A stretch of DNA of 64,000 nt from Burkholderiales bacterium (GCA_020848075.1 JADLAV010000018.1:78793-142792), one strand, 5' to 3'; shown: positions 1 to 10,279, counted from the first letter of the stretch. Numbers and translations are program-made. Notes: generated from the sequence alone by a model not told the origin.

Positions 1-597
1 AAGGTCGTCACCGACGAGCGCTACGCGCGTCCCGACACCAGCGTCACCGGCCAGGTGCTGAAGATCCTCGCCGCCAAGCCCGACGTGGTCGTGGTCGGCG
101 GGTCGGGCACGGGCGGCGCGCTCCCGCACGTCGCCCTCCGGGAGCGCGGCTACAAGGGCACGATCTATCACAACCACGGCACCGTGAACGCCGAGGTCAT
201 CAAGGTCGGCGGCAAGGACGTCGAGGGCGCGATCGCGCCGACCGGCCCCCTGATCGTTCCCGAGGAGCTGCCGGCGGACTTCCCGACCAAGGCGATCTCG
301 TTGGAGTTCACGAAGCGCTACGAGGACACCTTCGGCGCCGGCAAGCGGAACGCCTTCGCGGGCTACAGCTACGACGGCGTCCTGATCCTGAACGCCGCGG
401 TGCCGGCCGCGCTGAAGAAGGCGAAGCCGGGCACGCCCGAGTTCCGCGCCGCGCTGCGCGACGCGCTCGAGAACGTGAAGAACGTCGTCGGCACGCACGG
501 CGTGTACAACATGACGCCGACCGATCACAACGGCGAGGACGCGCGTGCGCGCGTGCTGGTCCGGGTCGACAACGGCGCCTGGCACCTCTTGAAGTAG
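1..597 (+). CDS. ABC transporter substrate-binding protein, LivK type (5'-truncated by window edge)
   Basis: An open frame enters from the left edge with no start in the window; 198 C-terminal residues are visible. The stretch VVVVGGSGTGGALPHVALRE followed by an alternating alpha/beta pattern, and the ending in GVYNMTPTDHNGEDARARVLV, fit the second lobe of the type-1 periplasmic binding fold (Peripla_BP_6). 'TPTDHNG' is a common C-terminal signature of branched-chain amino-acid/amide/aromatic-acid binding proteins. It lies directly before livH, livMG and livF on the same strand, so it should be the ligand receptor of that importer. The ligand cannot be read from this portion. An internal GTG at 55 is not the start because the frame is open and coding-like before it. 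Confidence 0.9.
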   Translation, partial: KVVTDERYARPDTSVTGQVLKILAAKPDVVVVGGSGTGGALPHVALRERGYKGTIYHNHGTVNAEVIKVGGKDVEGAIAPTGPLIVPEELPADFPTKAISLEFTKRYEDTFGAGKRNAFAGYSYDGVLILNAAVPAALKKAKPGTPEFRAALRDALENVKNVVGTHGVYNMTPTDHNGEDARARVLVRVDNGAWHLLK

Positions 598-625
598 CGT
601 AGGCGCGGGCACGCGGGCGGTGGTG

Positions 626-653
626 CGAAGGGGACGGGCGACCGTCCCCTTCG
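626..653 (+). terminator. 12-bp GC-rich hairpin after substrate-binding protein gene
   Basis: CGAAGGGGACGG pairs perfectly with CCGTCCCCTTCG around a GCGA loop, 29 nt after the stop codon. No run of T follows, so it may stabilise the upstream message or attenuate read-through rather than terminate fully. This would give more binding protein than permease. A similar hairpin follows the second substrate-binding gene near 59924. Confidence 0.55.
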
Positions 654-720
654 TCGTCCTGGCAGGGCCGAATCGAGGGGCGACCCGCGGCCCGAACGCT
701 CGCGCGCAGGCCAGCACACC

Positions 721-1761
721 ATGACTGCGGACATCGTCGCCTGGCTCGCCCAGGACGGGATCACGAACGGCGCGATCTACGCGCTGCTCGCGCTCGCGCT
801 GCTCCTCGTATTCGCGGTCACCCGCGTCATCTTCGTGCCGCAAGGCGAGTTCATCGCGTACGCCGCGCTGTCGCTCGCGCTGATGGAGTCGGGGCGCGTG
901 CCCGGCACGGTCTACATCCTGCTCGGCGGTGGCGCGCTCGCCGCCGCGATGGAGATTGCGCGCGCCGTGCGCGAGCACGCGCTCTCGCGCCTGCCCCGCA
1001 TCCTGGCGCTGTACGTCCTGCTGCCGGTGGTGATCGCTGCCATCGTCTGGTGGGCCGTGCCGCGCAAGCTCGACCAGTGGCTGCAGATCCTGCTGGTGCT
1101 GGCAATGGTGGTGCCGCTCGGCCCGATCATGTACCGCATCGCCTATCAGCCGCTCGCGAGCGCATCGGTGCTGGTGCTCTTCATCGTCTCGATGGCCGTG
1201 CACTACGTGCTCATGGGCTTGAGCCTGGTCTTCTTCGGCGGCGAGGGCCTGCGCTCGCGGCCGTTCTCCGACGCGCATTTCAAGGTGGGGATGCTCGATG
1301 TGAGCGCGCAGAGCCTCTGGGTGGTGTTTGCGAGCATGGTGCTGATCGGCGCGCTGTGGCTGCTCTTCGAGCGCTCGATCTACGGCAAGGCGCTGCGCGC
1401 GACCGCAGTGAACCGCATCGGCGCACGCCTGGTCGGCATTCCGGCCAACCTCATGGGCCAGCTCTCGTTCCTGCTCGCTTCGTTCATCGGCGCGGTCTCG
1501 GGCATCCTCATCTCCCCGATCACCACGATCTACTACGACACCGGCTTCATCATCGGCCTGAAGGGCTTCATCGGCGCGATCCTGGGAGGCATGGCGAGCT
1601 ACCCGCTCGCCGCGGCGGGCGCGCTCGCGGTCGGCCTGCTCGAATCGTTCTCGTCGTTCTGGGCGAGCGCGTACAAGGAGAGCATCGTCTTCACGCTCAT
1701 CATCCCGGTGCTGGCGTGGCTGTCGCTGCGCTCGCGCCACGTCGAGGAAGAGGACGAGTGA
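721..1761 (+). CDS. livH: branched-chain amino-acid-type ABC permease LivH
   Basis: Predicted 346-residue inner-membrane protein, longer than the usual ~290-300. It is hydrophobic throughout and begins '[30 protein letters not shown]', the typical LivH opening. The late [23 protein letters not shown] segment is the conserved EAA-like loop that contacts the ATPases. The extra length is an insertion of about 50 residues after the second membrane segment (roughly residues 75-125) carrying additional hydrophobic stretches. The ATG at 721 follows the hairpin region with only a weak ribosome site. The stop overlaps the GTG start of the fused livM-livG gene (GTGA), so the two are translationally coupled. 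Confidence 0.93.
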   Translation: MTADIVAWLAQDGITNGAIYALLALALLLVFAVTRVIFVPQGEFIAYAALSLALMESGRVPGTVYILLGGGALAAAMEIARAVREHALSRLPRILALYVLLPVVIAAIVWWAVPRKLDQWLQILLVLAMVVPLGPIMYRIAYQPLASASVLVLFIVSMAVHYVLMGLSLVFFGGEGLRSRPFSDAHFKVGMLDVSAQSLWVVFASMVLIGALWLLFERSIYGKALRATAVNRIGARLVGIPANLMGQLSFLLASFIGAVSGILISPITTIYYDTGFIIGLKGFIGAILGGMASYPLAAAGALAVGLLESFSSFWASAYKESIVFTLIIPVLAWLSLRSRHVEEEDE

Positions 1762-3551
1762 CCGGTGGACGGGTGTCGGGCGGACGGGTGAGCGCACCGC
1801 GCGTCGCGCTCGGCCTCTTCCTCGTGTTCCTGGTCGCGGCGCCGTTCGTCCTGTCCGAGTTCTACGTCACGCTGATGAACTACATCGGTCTCGCCGCGCT
1901 CGTCACGCTGGGCCTCGTGCTGCTCACCGGCGTCGCCGGCCTGATGTCGTTCGGCCAGCAGGCCTTCGTCGGCATCGGTGCCTATACCACGGCGGTGCTG
2001 ACCACGACCTATGCCCTGTCGCCGTGGCTCGGGCTGGCCGCGGGACTCGTGCTCACCGGGCTCGCGGCGCTCGGCATCGGGGCGATCACAGTGCGGCTCT
2101 CCGGCCATTACCTGCCGATCAGTACCATCGCGTGGGGCATCGCGCTCTACTTCGTCTTCGGCAACCTCGAGATCCTCGGCCGTTACAACGGGCTGCAGGG
2201 CGTGCCGCCGGTCACGATCGCCGGGTGGACGGTCGGCAGCGGCCGGAACTCCTACGTGCTCATCTGGATCGCGACGCTCGTCTCGCTCATCGCCGCGCGG
2301 AACCTGCTCGACTCCCGGTCCGGCCGCGCGGTGCGGGCGCTCCGCTTCCGCGGCACGATGGCCGAGAGCTTCGGCGTCGACACCGCGCGCCTGAAGCTCG
2401 TCGTCTTCGTCTACGCCGCGCTGCTCGCGGCGCTGTCGGGATGGCTCTACGCGCATTTCCTGCGATTCGTCAGCCCCGGTCCCTTCAACGTCAACGCCGG
2501 CATCGAGTACCTGTTCATGGCGGTGGTCGGCGGTGCGAGCAGCGTGTGGGGCGCAGTGGTCGGTGCATCGGTGCTGACGATGCTCAAGGAATGGCTGAAG
2601 GATCTCCTGCCGGCGCTCTTCGAGCAGAGCGGCAACTACGAGGTCATCGTCTTCGGGGTGCTGATGGTGGCGCTTCTGCACCGTACCCGCGAGGGCCTCA
2701 TGCCCGCCTTCGCGCGCCTCGTGCCCGTGGCGCGCCGCGAGGCGTGGCCCGCCGAGGCCGCACCGCTTGCGCGGCGCGAGCGGCCGCAGCCAGGCGAGCC
2801 GCTGCTCGAGGTTCGCGGGGCGCACCGGCAGTTCGGCGGTCTGGTCGCGGTCAGCCACCTCTCGTTCGAGATGAAGAGCGGGGAGATTCTCGGCCTGATC
2901 GGGCCGAACGGCGCCGGCAAGAGCACGATGTTCAACCTCGTCACCGGCGTCCTGCGCGCCGACGGCGGGGAGATCCTGTTCCGCGGCGAGCGCATCGAAC
3001 GCCGCGCCGCGCGCGAGATCGCGCGGCGCGGCGTCGCCCGCACGTTCCAGCACGTGAACCTGGTGGGCGCGATGCCGGTGCTCGAGAACGTGGCGATCGG
3101 CGCGCACCTGCGCGGCCGGCACGGCACGATCGCATCCGTCCTGCGGCTCGATCGGGCCGAGGAGACCGTGCTGCGGGCAGAAGCGGCGCGGCAGGTCGAG
3201 CGCGTGGGGCTCGGCGGGCAGTTGCACGACGCTGCCGGCAGCCTTCCGCTCGGCCAGCAGCGCCTGGTGGAGATCGCGCGCGCGCTCGCCGCGGATCCGG
3301 TGCTGCTCCTCCTCGACGAGCCGGCGGCCGGGCTGCGCTACCGCGAGAAGCAGTCGCTCGCCAGGCTGCTGCGCGAGCTGCGCGACGAGGGTCTGAGCAT
3401 CCTGCTCGTCGAGCACGACATGGATTTCGTGATGGGGCTGGTCGACCGCCTGGTGGTCATGGATTTCGGCGAGAAGCTCGCCGAGGGCAAGCCGCAGGAC
3501 GTCCAGCGCAATCCCGCCGTGATCGAAGCATACCTCGGGGGGCTCGAGTGA
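1758..3551 (+). CDS. fused LivM permease - LivG ATPase
   Basis: 597 residues, two domains in one chain. Residues ~15-310 are a LivM-type permease ([21 protein letters not shown] and [15 protein letters not shown] are family signatures). After a ~35-residue linker rich in Arg, Ala and Pro comes a LivG-type ATPase with Walker [10 protein letters not shown], the LivG-style signature LPLGQQR, Walker B VLLLLDEP and the switch His in VEHDMDF. The start is taken as GTG 1758, which overlaps the livH stop; GTG at 1773 and 1788 lie in frame within a short GGRVS repeat and are alternatives. The gene ends by overlapping the livF GTG. LivM and LivG are usually separate, as they are in the second system at 55481-58313. 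Confidence 0.92.
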   Translation: MTGGRVSGGRVSAPRVALGLFLVFLVAAPFVLSEFYVTLMNYIGLAALVTLGLVLLTGVAGLMSFGQQAFVGIGAYTTAVLTTTYALSPWLGLAAGLVLTGLAALGIGAITVRLSGHYLPISTIAWGIALYFVFGNLEILGRYNGLQGVPPVTIAGWTVGSGRNSYVLIWIATLVSLIAARNLLDSRSGRAVRALRFRGTMAESFGVDTARLKLVVFVYAALLAALSGWLYAHFLRFVSPGPFNVNAGIEYLFMAVVGGASSVWGAVVGASVLTMLKEWLKDLLPALFEQSGNYEVIVFGVLMVALLHRTREGLMPAFARLVPVARREAWPAEAAPLARRERPQPGEPLLEVRGAHRQFGGLVAVSHLSFEMKSGEILGLIGPNGAGKSTMFNLVTGVLRADGGEILFRGERIERRAAREIARRGVARTFQHVNLVGAMPVLENVAIGAHLRGRHGTIASVLRLDRAEETVLRAEAARQVERVGLGGQLHDAAGSLPLGQQRLVEIARALAADPVLLLLDEPAAGLRYREKQSLARLLRELRDEGLSILLVEHDMDFVMGLVDRLVVMDFGEKLAEGKPQDVQRNPAVIEAYLGGLE

Positions 3552-4276
3552 GCGCGTCGCTCGAGGTGCGCGAGCTGTCCGTGGCCTACGGCAAGGTGGA
3601 GGCGCTGCACCGCGCGAGCCTGCGCGTGTCGGACGGAAGCATCGTCACCGTGATCGGGCCGAACGGCGCCGGAAAGACCACGCTGCTCGGCGCGCTCATG
3701 GGGCTCCTGCGCTACTCCGGACGCGCGGATTACGCGGGCGTCGATCTCGGCGATGTCCCGGTCGAGGCGCGCGTCGCGCGCGGCCTGTGCCTGGTGCCCG
3801 AGCGGCGTGAGCTCTTCGGTGAGCTCACGGTGGAGGACAACCTCCGGCTCGGCGCGTTTCAGCGCTACCGGCGCGCCGACCCGACGATCGGCGCGGACAT
3901 CGCGGGCGTGTACGAGCGCTTTCCGCGGCTGCGCGAGCGGCGCGGGCAGCTCGCGGGCACGCTCTCGGGCGGCGAGCGGCAGATGCTCGCGCTCGGGCGC
4001 GCGCTGATGGCGAAGCCGCGGCTCCTGCTGCTCGACGAGCCGAGCCTGGGGCTCGCGCCGCGGTTCGTGCGCGAGATCTTGCACATCATCGCGGACCTGC
4101 GCAAGACCGGCGTGTCGATCCTGCTGGTCGAGCAGAACGCGCGCGCCGCGCTGCAGATCGCCGACTACGGCTACGTGATCGAGGCGGGAGAGATCGTGCT
4201 CGAGGGCGAGGCGCGGCAGCTCGCGGAGAATCCGCGCGTCATCGAGTCCTATCTCGGCGGCGGATCCGGAGCCTAG
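3548..4276 (+). CDS. livF: branched-chain amino-acid-type ABC transporter ATPase LivF
   Basis: 242 residues, a normal LivF length. Walker [10 protein letters not shown], signature LSGGERQ, Walker B LLLLDEP followed by SLGLAPRFV, and the ending VIESYLGG are all LivF-like. The chosen start is GTG 3548, overlapping the livMG stop by four bases (GTGA), which puts '[14 protein letters not shown]' at the N-terminus as expected. It is the cytoplasmic partner of the LivG half of the preceding fusion and completes the importer. There is no further transport gene downstream; a radical SAM gene follows after 58 bp. Confidence 0.94.
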   Translation: MSASLEVRELSVAYGKVEALHRASLRVSDGSIVTVIGPNGAGKTTLLGALMGLLRYSGRADYAGVDLGDVPVEARVARGLCLVPERRELFGELTVEDNLRLGAFQRYRRADPTIGADIAGVYERFPRLRERRGQLAGTLSGGERQMLALGRALMAKPRLLLLDEPSLGLAPRFVREILHIIADLRKTGVSILLVEQNARAALQIADYGYVIEAGEIVLEGEARQLAENPRVIESYLGGGSGA

Positions 4277-4334
4277 CCCGGACGGGGCGCTGCAAACACG
4301 TTAGACTCCGGCACCGTCCGCCGAGAATCCGCCA

Positions 4335-5957
4335 ATGAGAGTGTTTCTGGTCCACGTCAGGGACCCGCAGTTCTACGCCATCCCGGACACGAAGCGCGCC
4401 AAGAACGGGCGCCTGCGCGTCATGGGCTTCCCGCCTATCGGCATCATGTCGCTCTCGTCGGTGCTCAAGCGCGCCGGCCACGAGGTCGTGATGTTCGACC
4501 AGGCGAACCCCGAGACGCCGAACGAGGCGATCATCGAGGAGATCCGGCGGCAGCGCCCCGCGCTCGTGGGCCTGAGCTTCCTTTCGACCACGAGCTATCC
4601 GTACGCGAAGATTCTCGCGCGCCAGATCCGGGCGGTGGACGCGAACGTGAAGCTCGCCTTCGGCGGCGTCTTCGCGTCGCTCAACGCGCAGCTCGTGAAG
4701 ATGCAGGTGTCCGAAGTGGACTTCGTGTGCCGAGGCGACGGCGAGCAGCTCATCCTCGACCTCCTCGATCGCCTCGACGATCCGGACACGATCGCGGGCG
4801 TGACCTGGCAGGAGCGCGACGGCAAGCTGCGGCACAACGCGAGCCGGCCGCTCGAGCGCAACCTCGACCAGTGGCCGTTTCCGGACCGCGAGAGCCTCGC
4901 GCTCGACTTCGTGGAGTCGATGCCGCTCGACGTGCCGGCGGTGCTCTCGCTCGAGCGGTTCACGACCATGCAGACATCGCGCGGATGCCCGTGGCCGTGC
5001 GTGTTCTGCGACATCCCGGTGTTCAACGAGGGCAAGTGGCGCTCGCGCAGCCCGGAGCACGTAATCGCCGAGATGAAGCAGCTGCAGGCCGACGGCTACG
5101 GCGCGGTCTACTTCGTCGACGACCATTTCCTCCTGCAACCGCGCCGGATCCAGACGATCTGCAAGGGCATCAACGACAACGACATCCGCATCCAGTGGGG
5201 CTGCGAGGGGCGCGTGGACTCGACCTGCATGGAGCTCTTCCCGGCGATGGCGAAGGCGCACTGCCGCACGCTGATGTTCGGCCTCGAGAGCGGCAGCCAG
5301 AAGGTGCTCGACCGGCTACAGAAGGAGCAGACGCTGGAGGAGGCCGAGACCGCGGTCGACAAGGCGAAGGACGCCGGCATCGAGATCGTGCACGGCTTCT
5401 TCGTCGTCGGCTGCCCCGGCGAGACCGAGGAGGAGATGCGCGAGACCTTCCGCTTCGCCTCGCGCCTGCGGATCGACACGTTCGGCTTCAACCGGCTGTG
5501 CGTCTATCGCGGCACTCCCCTCTGGCAGGATTACGTCCGGCGCGGCCTCGTGAACGACGCCACGGACTGGTACAAGTACTTCAAGTGCTCGTCGATCGAC
5601 CCGACCGTGCTGCCGGGCGAGACGATCCACCGGATCCGGCAGGAAGGGCTGCGCCACCTCATCGTCTACAAGCTCACGCACTATCCGATCCAGGCGCTGC
5701 GGCTGCTCTACCGCTTCTTTCGGCACATGCCCGCGCGCGACGTGCTGCACCTCCTCGCCAAGCCGTTCCTCGGGCCGAAGGGCGGCATGACCAATGCCGA
5801 GGTCGTCTCGCGCGCGGTGGAGCACGCCGACCTGAAGAGCGACGCCGCCGAGCTGACCCAGGTTTCGGACGACGCGCTCGAGCATGCGATCCGGGAGTCG
5901 CGCGCCGAACGGGCGCGCATCCAGGCGGCCGCCGAGGTCGAGCGCCGGGCCGCGTAG
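4335..5957 (+). CDS. B12-binding-domain radical SAM protein of unknown substrate
   Basis: 540 residues. Residues ~1-145 form a Rossmann-like cobalamin-binding domain ('PPIGIMSLSSVLKRAGHEV' opening, GDGEQLI near the end), without the DxHxxG lower-ligand motif, so any cobalamin would be bound without a protein His ligand. The radical SAM core has the cluster motif C218-x3-C222-x2-C225 in TSRGCPWPCVFC, then YFVDDHF and FGLESGSQKVLD, typical of the family. The C-terminal ~100 residues are helical, ending in a charged tail. Close relatives act in hopanoid, pigment and methylation chemistry, but no family-specific feature fixes the substrate. It is preceded by livF and followed after 24 bp by an exported protein, which may be its operon partner. 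Confidence 0.88.
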   Translation: MRVFLVHVRDPQFYAIPDTKRAKNGRLRVMGFPPIGIMSLSSVLKRAGHEVVMFDQANPETPNEAIIEEIRRQRPALVGLSFLSTTSYPYAKILARQIRAVDANVKLAFGGVFASLNAQLVKMQVSEVDFVCRGDGEQLILDLLDRLDDPDTIAGVTWQERDGKLRHNASRPLERNLDQWPFPDRESLALDFVESMPLDVPAVLSLERFTTMQTSRGCPWPCVFCDIPVFNEGKWRSRSPEHVIAEMKQLQADGYGAVYFVDDHFLLQPRRIQTICKGINDNDIRIQWGCEGRVDSTCMELFPAMAKAHCRTLMFGLESGSQKVLDRLQKEQTLEEAETAVDKAKDAGIEIVHGFFVVGCPGETEEEMRETFRFASRLRIDTFGFNRLCVYRGTPLWQDYVRRGLVNDATDWYKYFKCSSIDPTVLPGETIHRIRQEGLRHLIVYKLTHYPIQALRLLYRFFRHMPARDVLHLLAKPFLGPKGGMTNAEVVSRAVEHADLKSDAAELTQVSDDALEHAIRESRAERARIQAAAEVERRAA

Positions 5958-5981
5958 GTTCAGTCCACAGGGAGGTAAGTC

Positions 5982-7229
5982 ATGCGCAACCGTGCATTCG
6001 CGGCGCTCGTGCCGCTCGCCTTTGCCACCGCTGCGTTCGCTCAGCAGCAACAGGTGGTCAAGCCACCGATCGCGGTCTACTGGGTGAGCGCTGCAACCAC
6101 GTCAGGGCTGGCCGCCGGGGGAGGCGGCACCGCCGCGATGATGGGGATGATGCTCGGCCGCGGCGGCGGCAGCGCGCAGCGCACGCTCGATCTGCGGCTC
6201 GGCTCGTCGCAGGCCGCGTCCGGCGCGCCGCAAGCGCAGCACGACATTCCGCCGGGGCTCAACATGGGGCCGTCGCTGCCGCTCCTGACGCCCGCGCGCG
6301 CGCCCGCGCAGCCGGGCGAGCGCGATCTGCCCGGAGACATGGGGCAACCGAAGGGGCGCCTTCTGATCTTTTGGGGTTGCGGCGAGAAAGCCGGGCCGGG
6401 GCAGCCGGTCGTGGTCGACTACGCCGGCCTCGCCGCCGGGCAGCGGCCGCCGAATCTCGCGGCCCGCCGCGTCGCGGTCCCCGCAGGGCCGATGTTCGGG
6501 CACAACCGCTCCTTCGGCGCCTGGCCGAACCAGCAGGACAGCAGGCCCGTTCCGGCGGACGGCTCGCTCAAGGGGGATCACGCGGTCAAGGCGAACTACG
6601 CGCCCGAGATCCGCTTCACCGTCGACGAGCAGCGCGATTTCATGCCAGGGGTCGCGCTCACGAGCAGCGCGACCGCGACCGGGGCGCGGCAGGTGCGGTG
6701 GGGCTCGGTCACCGGCGCGACCGGTTACTTCATGACCGCGTTCGGCAGCAAGGAGGGCAGCGGCGACGTGGTGATGTGGAGCTCGAGCGCCGTCCAGGAG
6801 ATGGGCGGTGCGCTCATGGACTACGTGCCGCCGAACGAAGTGGCCCGGCTCGTGCGCGAGCGAGTCATCCTTCCGCCCCAGACCAACGAGTGCACCGTTC
6901 CCGTCGAGGTGCTGAAGGCGGCCGAGATACCGATGCTGCAATTCATCGCGTACGGCGACGAGCTGAACGTCGTGCACCCGCCGCGGCCGAAGGACCCGAA
7001 GATCGCCTGGGAGCAACAGTGGGCTGTGAAAGTGCGCCTCAAGTCGACCTCGATGACCCCGCTCGCCGACGGCATGGACATGGGCGCTGGCGCCGCGGAG
7101 CCGCGCGCGCGCGGACCGCGCGAGGAAGCCCGCACGCCGGGCGCGCCGGGCGAAGCGCAGCAGCAGCAAGGCGAGGGCAGCCCGGTCGGGCAGGGCGTCG
7201 AGATCCTGCGCGGAATCTTCGGTCGCTGA
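5982..7229 (+). CDS. exported protein of unknown function
   Basis: 415 residues. The ATG at 5982 follows a good ribosome site (GGGAGG). A Sec signal peptide is clear: basic MRNR, hydrophobic core AFAALVPLAFATAAF, likely cleavage after AFA. The mature region begins with a Gln/Gly/Met-rich stretch (GGGGTAAMMGMMLGRGGG). It then has a segment 'GRLLIFWGCGEKAGPGQPVVVDYAGL' (split here as GRLLIFWGCGEKAGPG and QPVVVDYAGL), which looks like an immunoglobulin-like beta fold, and a later repeat-like 'ARQVRWGSVTGATGYFMTAF'. The C-terminus is low-complexity and charged. I do not recognise a named domain. It probably sits in the periplasm or at the surface. It follows the radical SAM gene by 24 bp on the same strand. 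Confidence 0.75.
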   Translation: MRNRAFAALVPLAFATAAFAQQQQVVKPPIAVYWVSAATTSGLAAGGGGTAAMMGMMLGRGGGSAQRTLDLRLGSSQAASGAPQAQHDIPPGLNMGPSLPLLTPARAPAQPGERDLPGDMGQPKGRLLIFWGCGEKAGPGQPVVVDYAGLAAGQRPPNLAARRVAVPAGPMFGHNRSFGAWPNQQDSRPVPADGSLKGDHAVKANYAPEIRFTVDEQRDFMPGVALTSSATATGARQVRWGSVTGATGYFMTAFGSKEGSGDVVMWSSSAVQEMGGALMDYVPPNEVARLVRERVILPPQTNECTVPVEVLKAAEIPMLQFIAYGDELNVVHPPRPKDPKIAWEQQWAVKVRLKSTSMTPLADGMDMGAGAAEPRARGPREEARTPGAPGEAQQQQGEGSPVGQGVEILRGIFGR

Positions 7230-7308
7230 CGCGCACCGCGTCGCTCGCTGGGCTCGACGGAGCCGCGCTGCGGCGGCGAGCTGCGGCAAGCGGGTCGGGC
7301 GGTTCGCT

Positions 7309-8532
7309 CTACGCCGCAGCGAGCCGCGCGCGCGAGCGCTGCAGCAGCCAGGCCGCGATCGACAGGTTCAGCAGGTTCCAGGCGATGCCGTTCACGAACG
7401 CGGCCTGGTACGAGCCGGTGAGATCGAAGATCGCGCCCGACATCCAGCCGCCGAGCGCCATGCCGAAGAGCGTGGCCATGATCACCGTGCCCACCCGCGA
7501 ACCGGCTTCGCGCGGCGGGAAGTACTCGCGCACGATGATGGCGTAGGAGGGCACGATGCCCCCCTGGAACAGTCCGAACAGCGCGGAGACGACGTAGAGC
7601 GAGACGAGCCCTTCGGACGGCAGGAACAGGACGAGCGCGATCCCCTGCAGCGCCGAGCCGAGCAGGAGCGTGCGCAGGCCGCCGATCCGGTCGCAGATCC
7701 AGCCCGAGACGAGGCGGCTCACGATGCCCATCCCGAGCATGAGCGAGAGCATCTCGGCGCCGCGCGCCGCGCCGTACCCGAGGTCGCTGCAGAGCGCGAC
7801 GAGGTGAACCTGCGGCATCGACATCGCGACGCAGCAGGCGAAGCCGGCGACGACGAGGAGCGTTTGCAGCTGTGCGGGCGTGATCCCGAGCGCCCGCGGC
7901 GAGACCGCCTGCGCGCGCGAGCTCCCCGGCGCGACGTCGAGGATCGGCGGCCGCCGCCGGAGCACGAGCGCGAGCGGCAGCATGCTCACGATGCAGAAGA
8001 GGCCGATGCCGAAATAGGTCGCTCGCCAGCCCGCCGTCTCGATGAAGTGCTGCACGACCGGCGGCCAGACGGTGCCGGCGAGGTAGTTGCCGCTCGCGCA
8101 GATCGCGACCGCGATCCCGCGCCGGCGGTGGAACCAGAACGAGGCGTCGGCGACGAGCGGCGCGAACGTGGCCGAGCTGCCGACGCCGATGAGAGCGCCC
8201 TGTGCGACGGCGTAGAGCCACAGGCTGCCGGCTGCGCCCGCAGCGAACAACCCGAGCCCCAGTGCGATCGTCCCGGCAAGGACCGGCACGATCACGCCGA
8301 ACCGGTCCGACAGGCGGCCCATCAGGATTCCGCCGAGGCCGAAGCCGATCATCGTGAGTGTGTAAGGCAGCGACGCGTCGGCGCGCGCCACGGCGAACTC
8401 GGCCTGCACCGCCGGCAGCACGACGACGACCGACCACATGCCCACGCCGCCGATCGTCGACAGCACGAGCAACGCGGCGAGCCGCATCCAGGCGTAGTAG
8501 GACTCGATCGCGTCCTGGCCCGCGTGACTCAT
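7309..8532 (-). CDS. MFS transporter, monocarboxylate/OFA-like
   Basis: 407 residues with about twelve hydrophobic segments. The MFS motif A between segments 2 and 3 is present as GRLSDRFG, and its partial repeat in the second half is ICDRIGG. The short soluble N-terminus followed by 'TIGGVGMWSVVVVLPAVQAEF' resembles the monocarboxylate/oxalate-formate antiporter branch; the substrate is not determinable. It is transcribed away from another MFS gene starting at 8819, with 286 bp between them in which I see no further gene or clear operator. Start ATG 8532. Confidence 0.88.
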   Translation of the reverse strand: MSHAGQDAIESYYAWMRLAALLVLSTIGGVGMWSVVVVLPAVQAEFAVARADASLPYTLTMIGFGLGGILMGRLSDRFGVIVPVLAGTIALGLGLFAAGAAGSLWLYAVAQGALIGVGSSATFAPLVADASFWFHRRRGIAVAICASGNYLAGTVWPPVVQHFIETAGWRATYFGIGLFCIVSMLPLALVLRRRPPILDVAPGSSRAQAVSPRALGITPAQLQTLLVVAGFACCVAMSMPQVHLVALCSDLGYGAARGAEMLSLMLGMGIVSRLVSGWICDRIGGLRTLLLGSALQGIALVLFLPSEGLVSLYVVSALFGLFQGGIVPSYAIIVREYFPPREAGSRVGTVIMATLFGMALGGWMSGAIFDLTGSYQAAFVNGIAWNLLNLSIAAWLLQRSRARLAAA

Positions 8533-8818
8533 GCGCTTCCTACCGGTCGTCGCACCAGTCGAGGATCCGGACGCCGCCGCGGCGCCTGAGCGGCGGCCCG
8601 TCTCCGATCGGCGTGCACTGCGGGTGTTCGGGCGAAAGCGTCAACGGATTCTTCGGGCATCACGGCCGGGATCGCGCGGGGCGTCGCGCGCGAAAGCCGC
8701 TATGCTACTCGACCGCAGCCGAACGAGTAGGCGATGCGCGCGGAATCGCGGCGAGCGGTGCGTCGCCACGCTCCGGGAGCAAGTACACTTCGACCCTTTC
8801 GGTGGCGCGGCGCGAGTG

Positions 8819-10027
8819 ATGCAGGAGCAGAAAGGGCAGAGCGAAACCCGTGGTACCGTGCCGCGCGGCGAGGGCGGCGGCCTCGGCCGCGCGCTGACGA
8901 TCCTGCTGCCCGCCTTCGTGTTCGCGACCGCGGGCACGATCCATTACCAGACGCCGATGCTCGCCGAGTTCGGACGCGAGTTCGCGGCGACGGCCGCGGC
9001 GGTGGGCTGGGTGCCGACGCTCTCCTTCGGCGGGTTTCTCGCCGGGAGCCTGTTCCTCGTCCCGCTCGGCGATCGCTACGACAAGCGAACGATCGTATTC
9101 GCCAAGCTCGCCGGGCTGATCCTGGCGATGCTGGCGCTCGCGGCCGCGCCGGCGCTCTCCGTGGTCGTGGCGGCGAGCTTCGTGGCGGGCGTCTGCGCCA
9201 GCGCGTCGCAGGACATCATCCCGCTCGCGGCCGAGCTCGCCGCCCCGCACGAGCGGGGCAGTGTCATCGGCACGGTGCTCTCCGGGCTCTTCGTCGGCAT
9301 CCTGTTCGGCCGCCTCGGCGGCGGATTCGTGACCGCGCAGTTCGGCTGGCGCTGGATGTACCTGATCTCGGCGGCGATGCTCGCCGCGATGGTGCCGTGG
9401 CTGCTCGCGTACCTGCCGCGCACGCCCGCCAAGACGCGGCTCGGGTACGCAGCCCTGATGCGATCGCTTGGCCGGATGCTGCGCGAACGCGCCGATCTGC
9501 GGCGCGCCTCGGGGGTGCAGTTCATGCTCGGCATCTGCTATGGCGGCTTCTGGGCGACGCTGTCGCCGATGATGTCGGCGCTGCACGGCGTCGGACCGGC
9601 GATCGTGGGCCTCGTCGGAATTCCGGGCGCTGCGGGCGTGCTGGTCGCCCGCCCCGCCGGACGCTGGATGGACCGGAGCGGCGTCGGGCCGGTCGTCACG
9701 GCGGGCATCCTGCTCGTCGCGGCGGCGTATGTCGTGTTCGGCTTCGCGGGACTCTTCGTCGGGGCCGTCTTCGCCGGCGCTGCACTGCAGGACTGCGGAT
9801 TGCGCGCGGCAATGGTGGCGAACCAGGCATTGATCACCGGGACCGACCCGGAGGCGCGCAGCCGGTCGAACACGGTGTTCGCGGTGCACGTCTGGGGCGG
9901 CAACGCGGTGGGCGCCTTCGTCGCGAGCACGGCGTGGACCCACGCCGGCTGGCTCGGCGTGGTCGCGGGCGGGATCGCCGCGTCGCTCGTCGCGCTGGCC
10001 GTGCACCGTGGCCTCCTGCGCCGCTGA
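8819..10027 (+). CDS. MFS transporter, DHA1/AraJ-like
   Basis: 402 residues, about twelve membrane segments, with motif A as LGDRYDKRT and a first-segment pattern (FATAGTIHYQTPMLAEFG) typical of sugar-efflux/drug MFS proteins. Start taken at ATG 8819, immediately after an in-frame GTG at 8816. The reading frame stays open upstream to 8531, but that stretch is Arg-rich, non-hydrophobic and belongs to the intergenic region, so it is excluded. Divergent from the MFS gene ending upstream at 8532. Substrate unknown. Confidence 0.87.
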   Translation: MQEQKGQSETRGTVPRGEGGGLGRALTILLPAFVFATAGTIHYQTPMLAEFGREFAATAAAVGWVPTLSFGGFLAGSLFLVPLGDRYDKRTIVFAKLAGLILAMLALAAAPALSVVVAASFVAGVCASASQDIIPLAAELAAPHERGSVIGTVLSGLFVGILFGRLGGGFVTAQFGWRWMYLISAAMLAAMVPWLLAYLPRTPAKTRLGYAALMRSLGRMLRERADLRRASGVQFMLGICYGGFWATLSPMMSALHGVGPAIVGLVGIPGAAGVLVARPAGRWMDRSGVGPVVTAGILLVAAAYVVFGFAGLFVGAVFAGAALQDCGLRAAMVANQALITGTDPEARSRSNTVFAVHVWGGNAVGAFVASTAWTHAGWLGVVAGGIAASLVALAVHRGLLRR

Positions 10028-10279
10028 CCGGCCTTTTTCACGTCTATCGTCAACGGCCGGACAGTTCGCGAACCGGCAGCTGCTGCACCGCCTGCGCTGG
10101 GTGACGTGCCGTTGCCGAGCGCCGCTCCATCGCTGCCGCACCGCGCCGAGGCGCCATCTGCGGTCTTCTTTCACACTTTCTTTAGCACGGATCAATTTCG
10201 TGTCCCGCAGCCGCTTGACGTCGCCCGTGCCCGGGATCTGAATGGAGGGGTCGCTCTGTCCGCTCTGCGGGAGGTGGCC

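Noticed and set aside
1599..3416. 605-codon minus-strand frame opposite livM-livG
   Set aside because: Composition is Arg/His/Asp/Glu-rich without any domain pattern, and the opposite strand encodes a clear permease-ATPase fusion.
8531..8818. N-terminal extension of the MFS protein at 8819
   Set aside because: The upstream codons are Arg/Ala-rich with no hydrophobic or domain pattern and overlap the divergent promoter gap.
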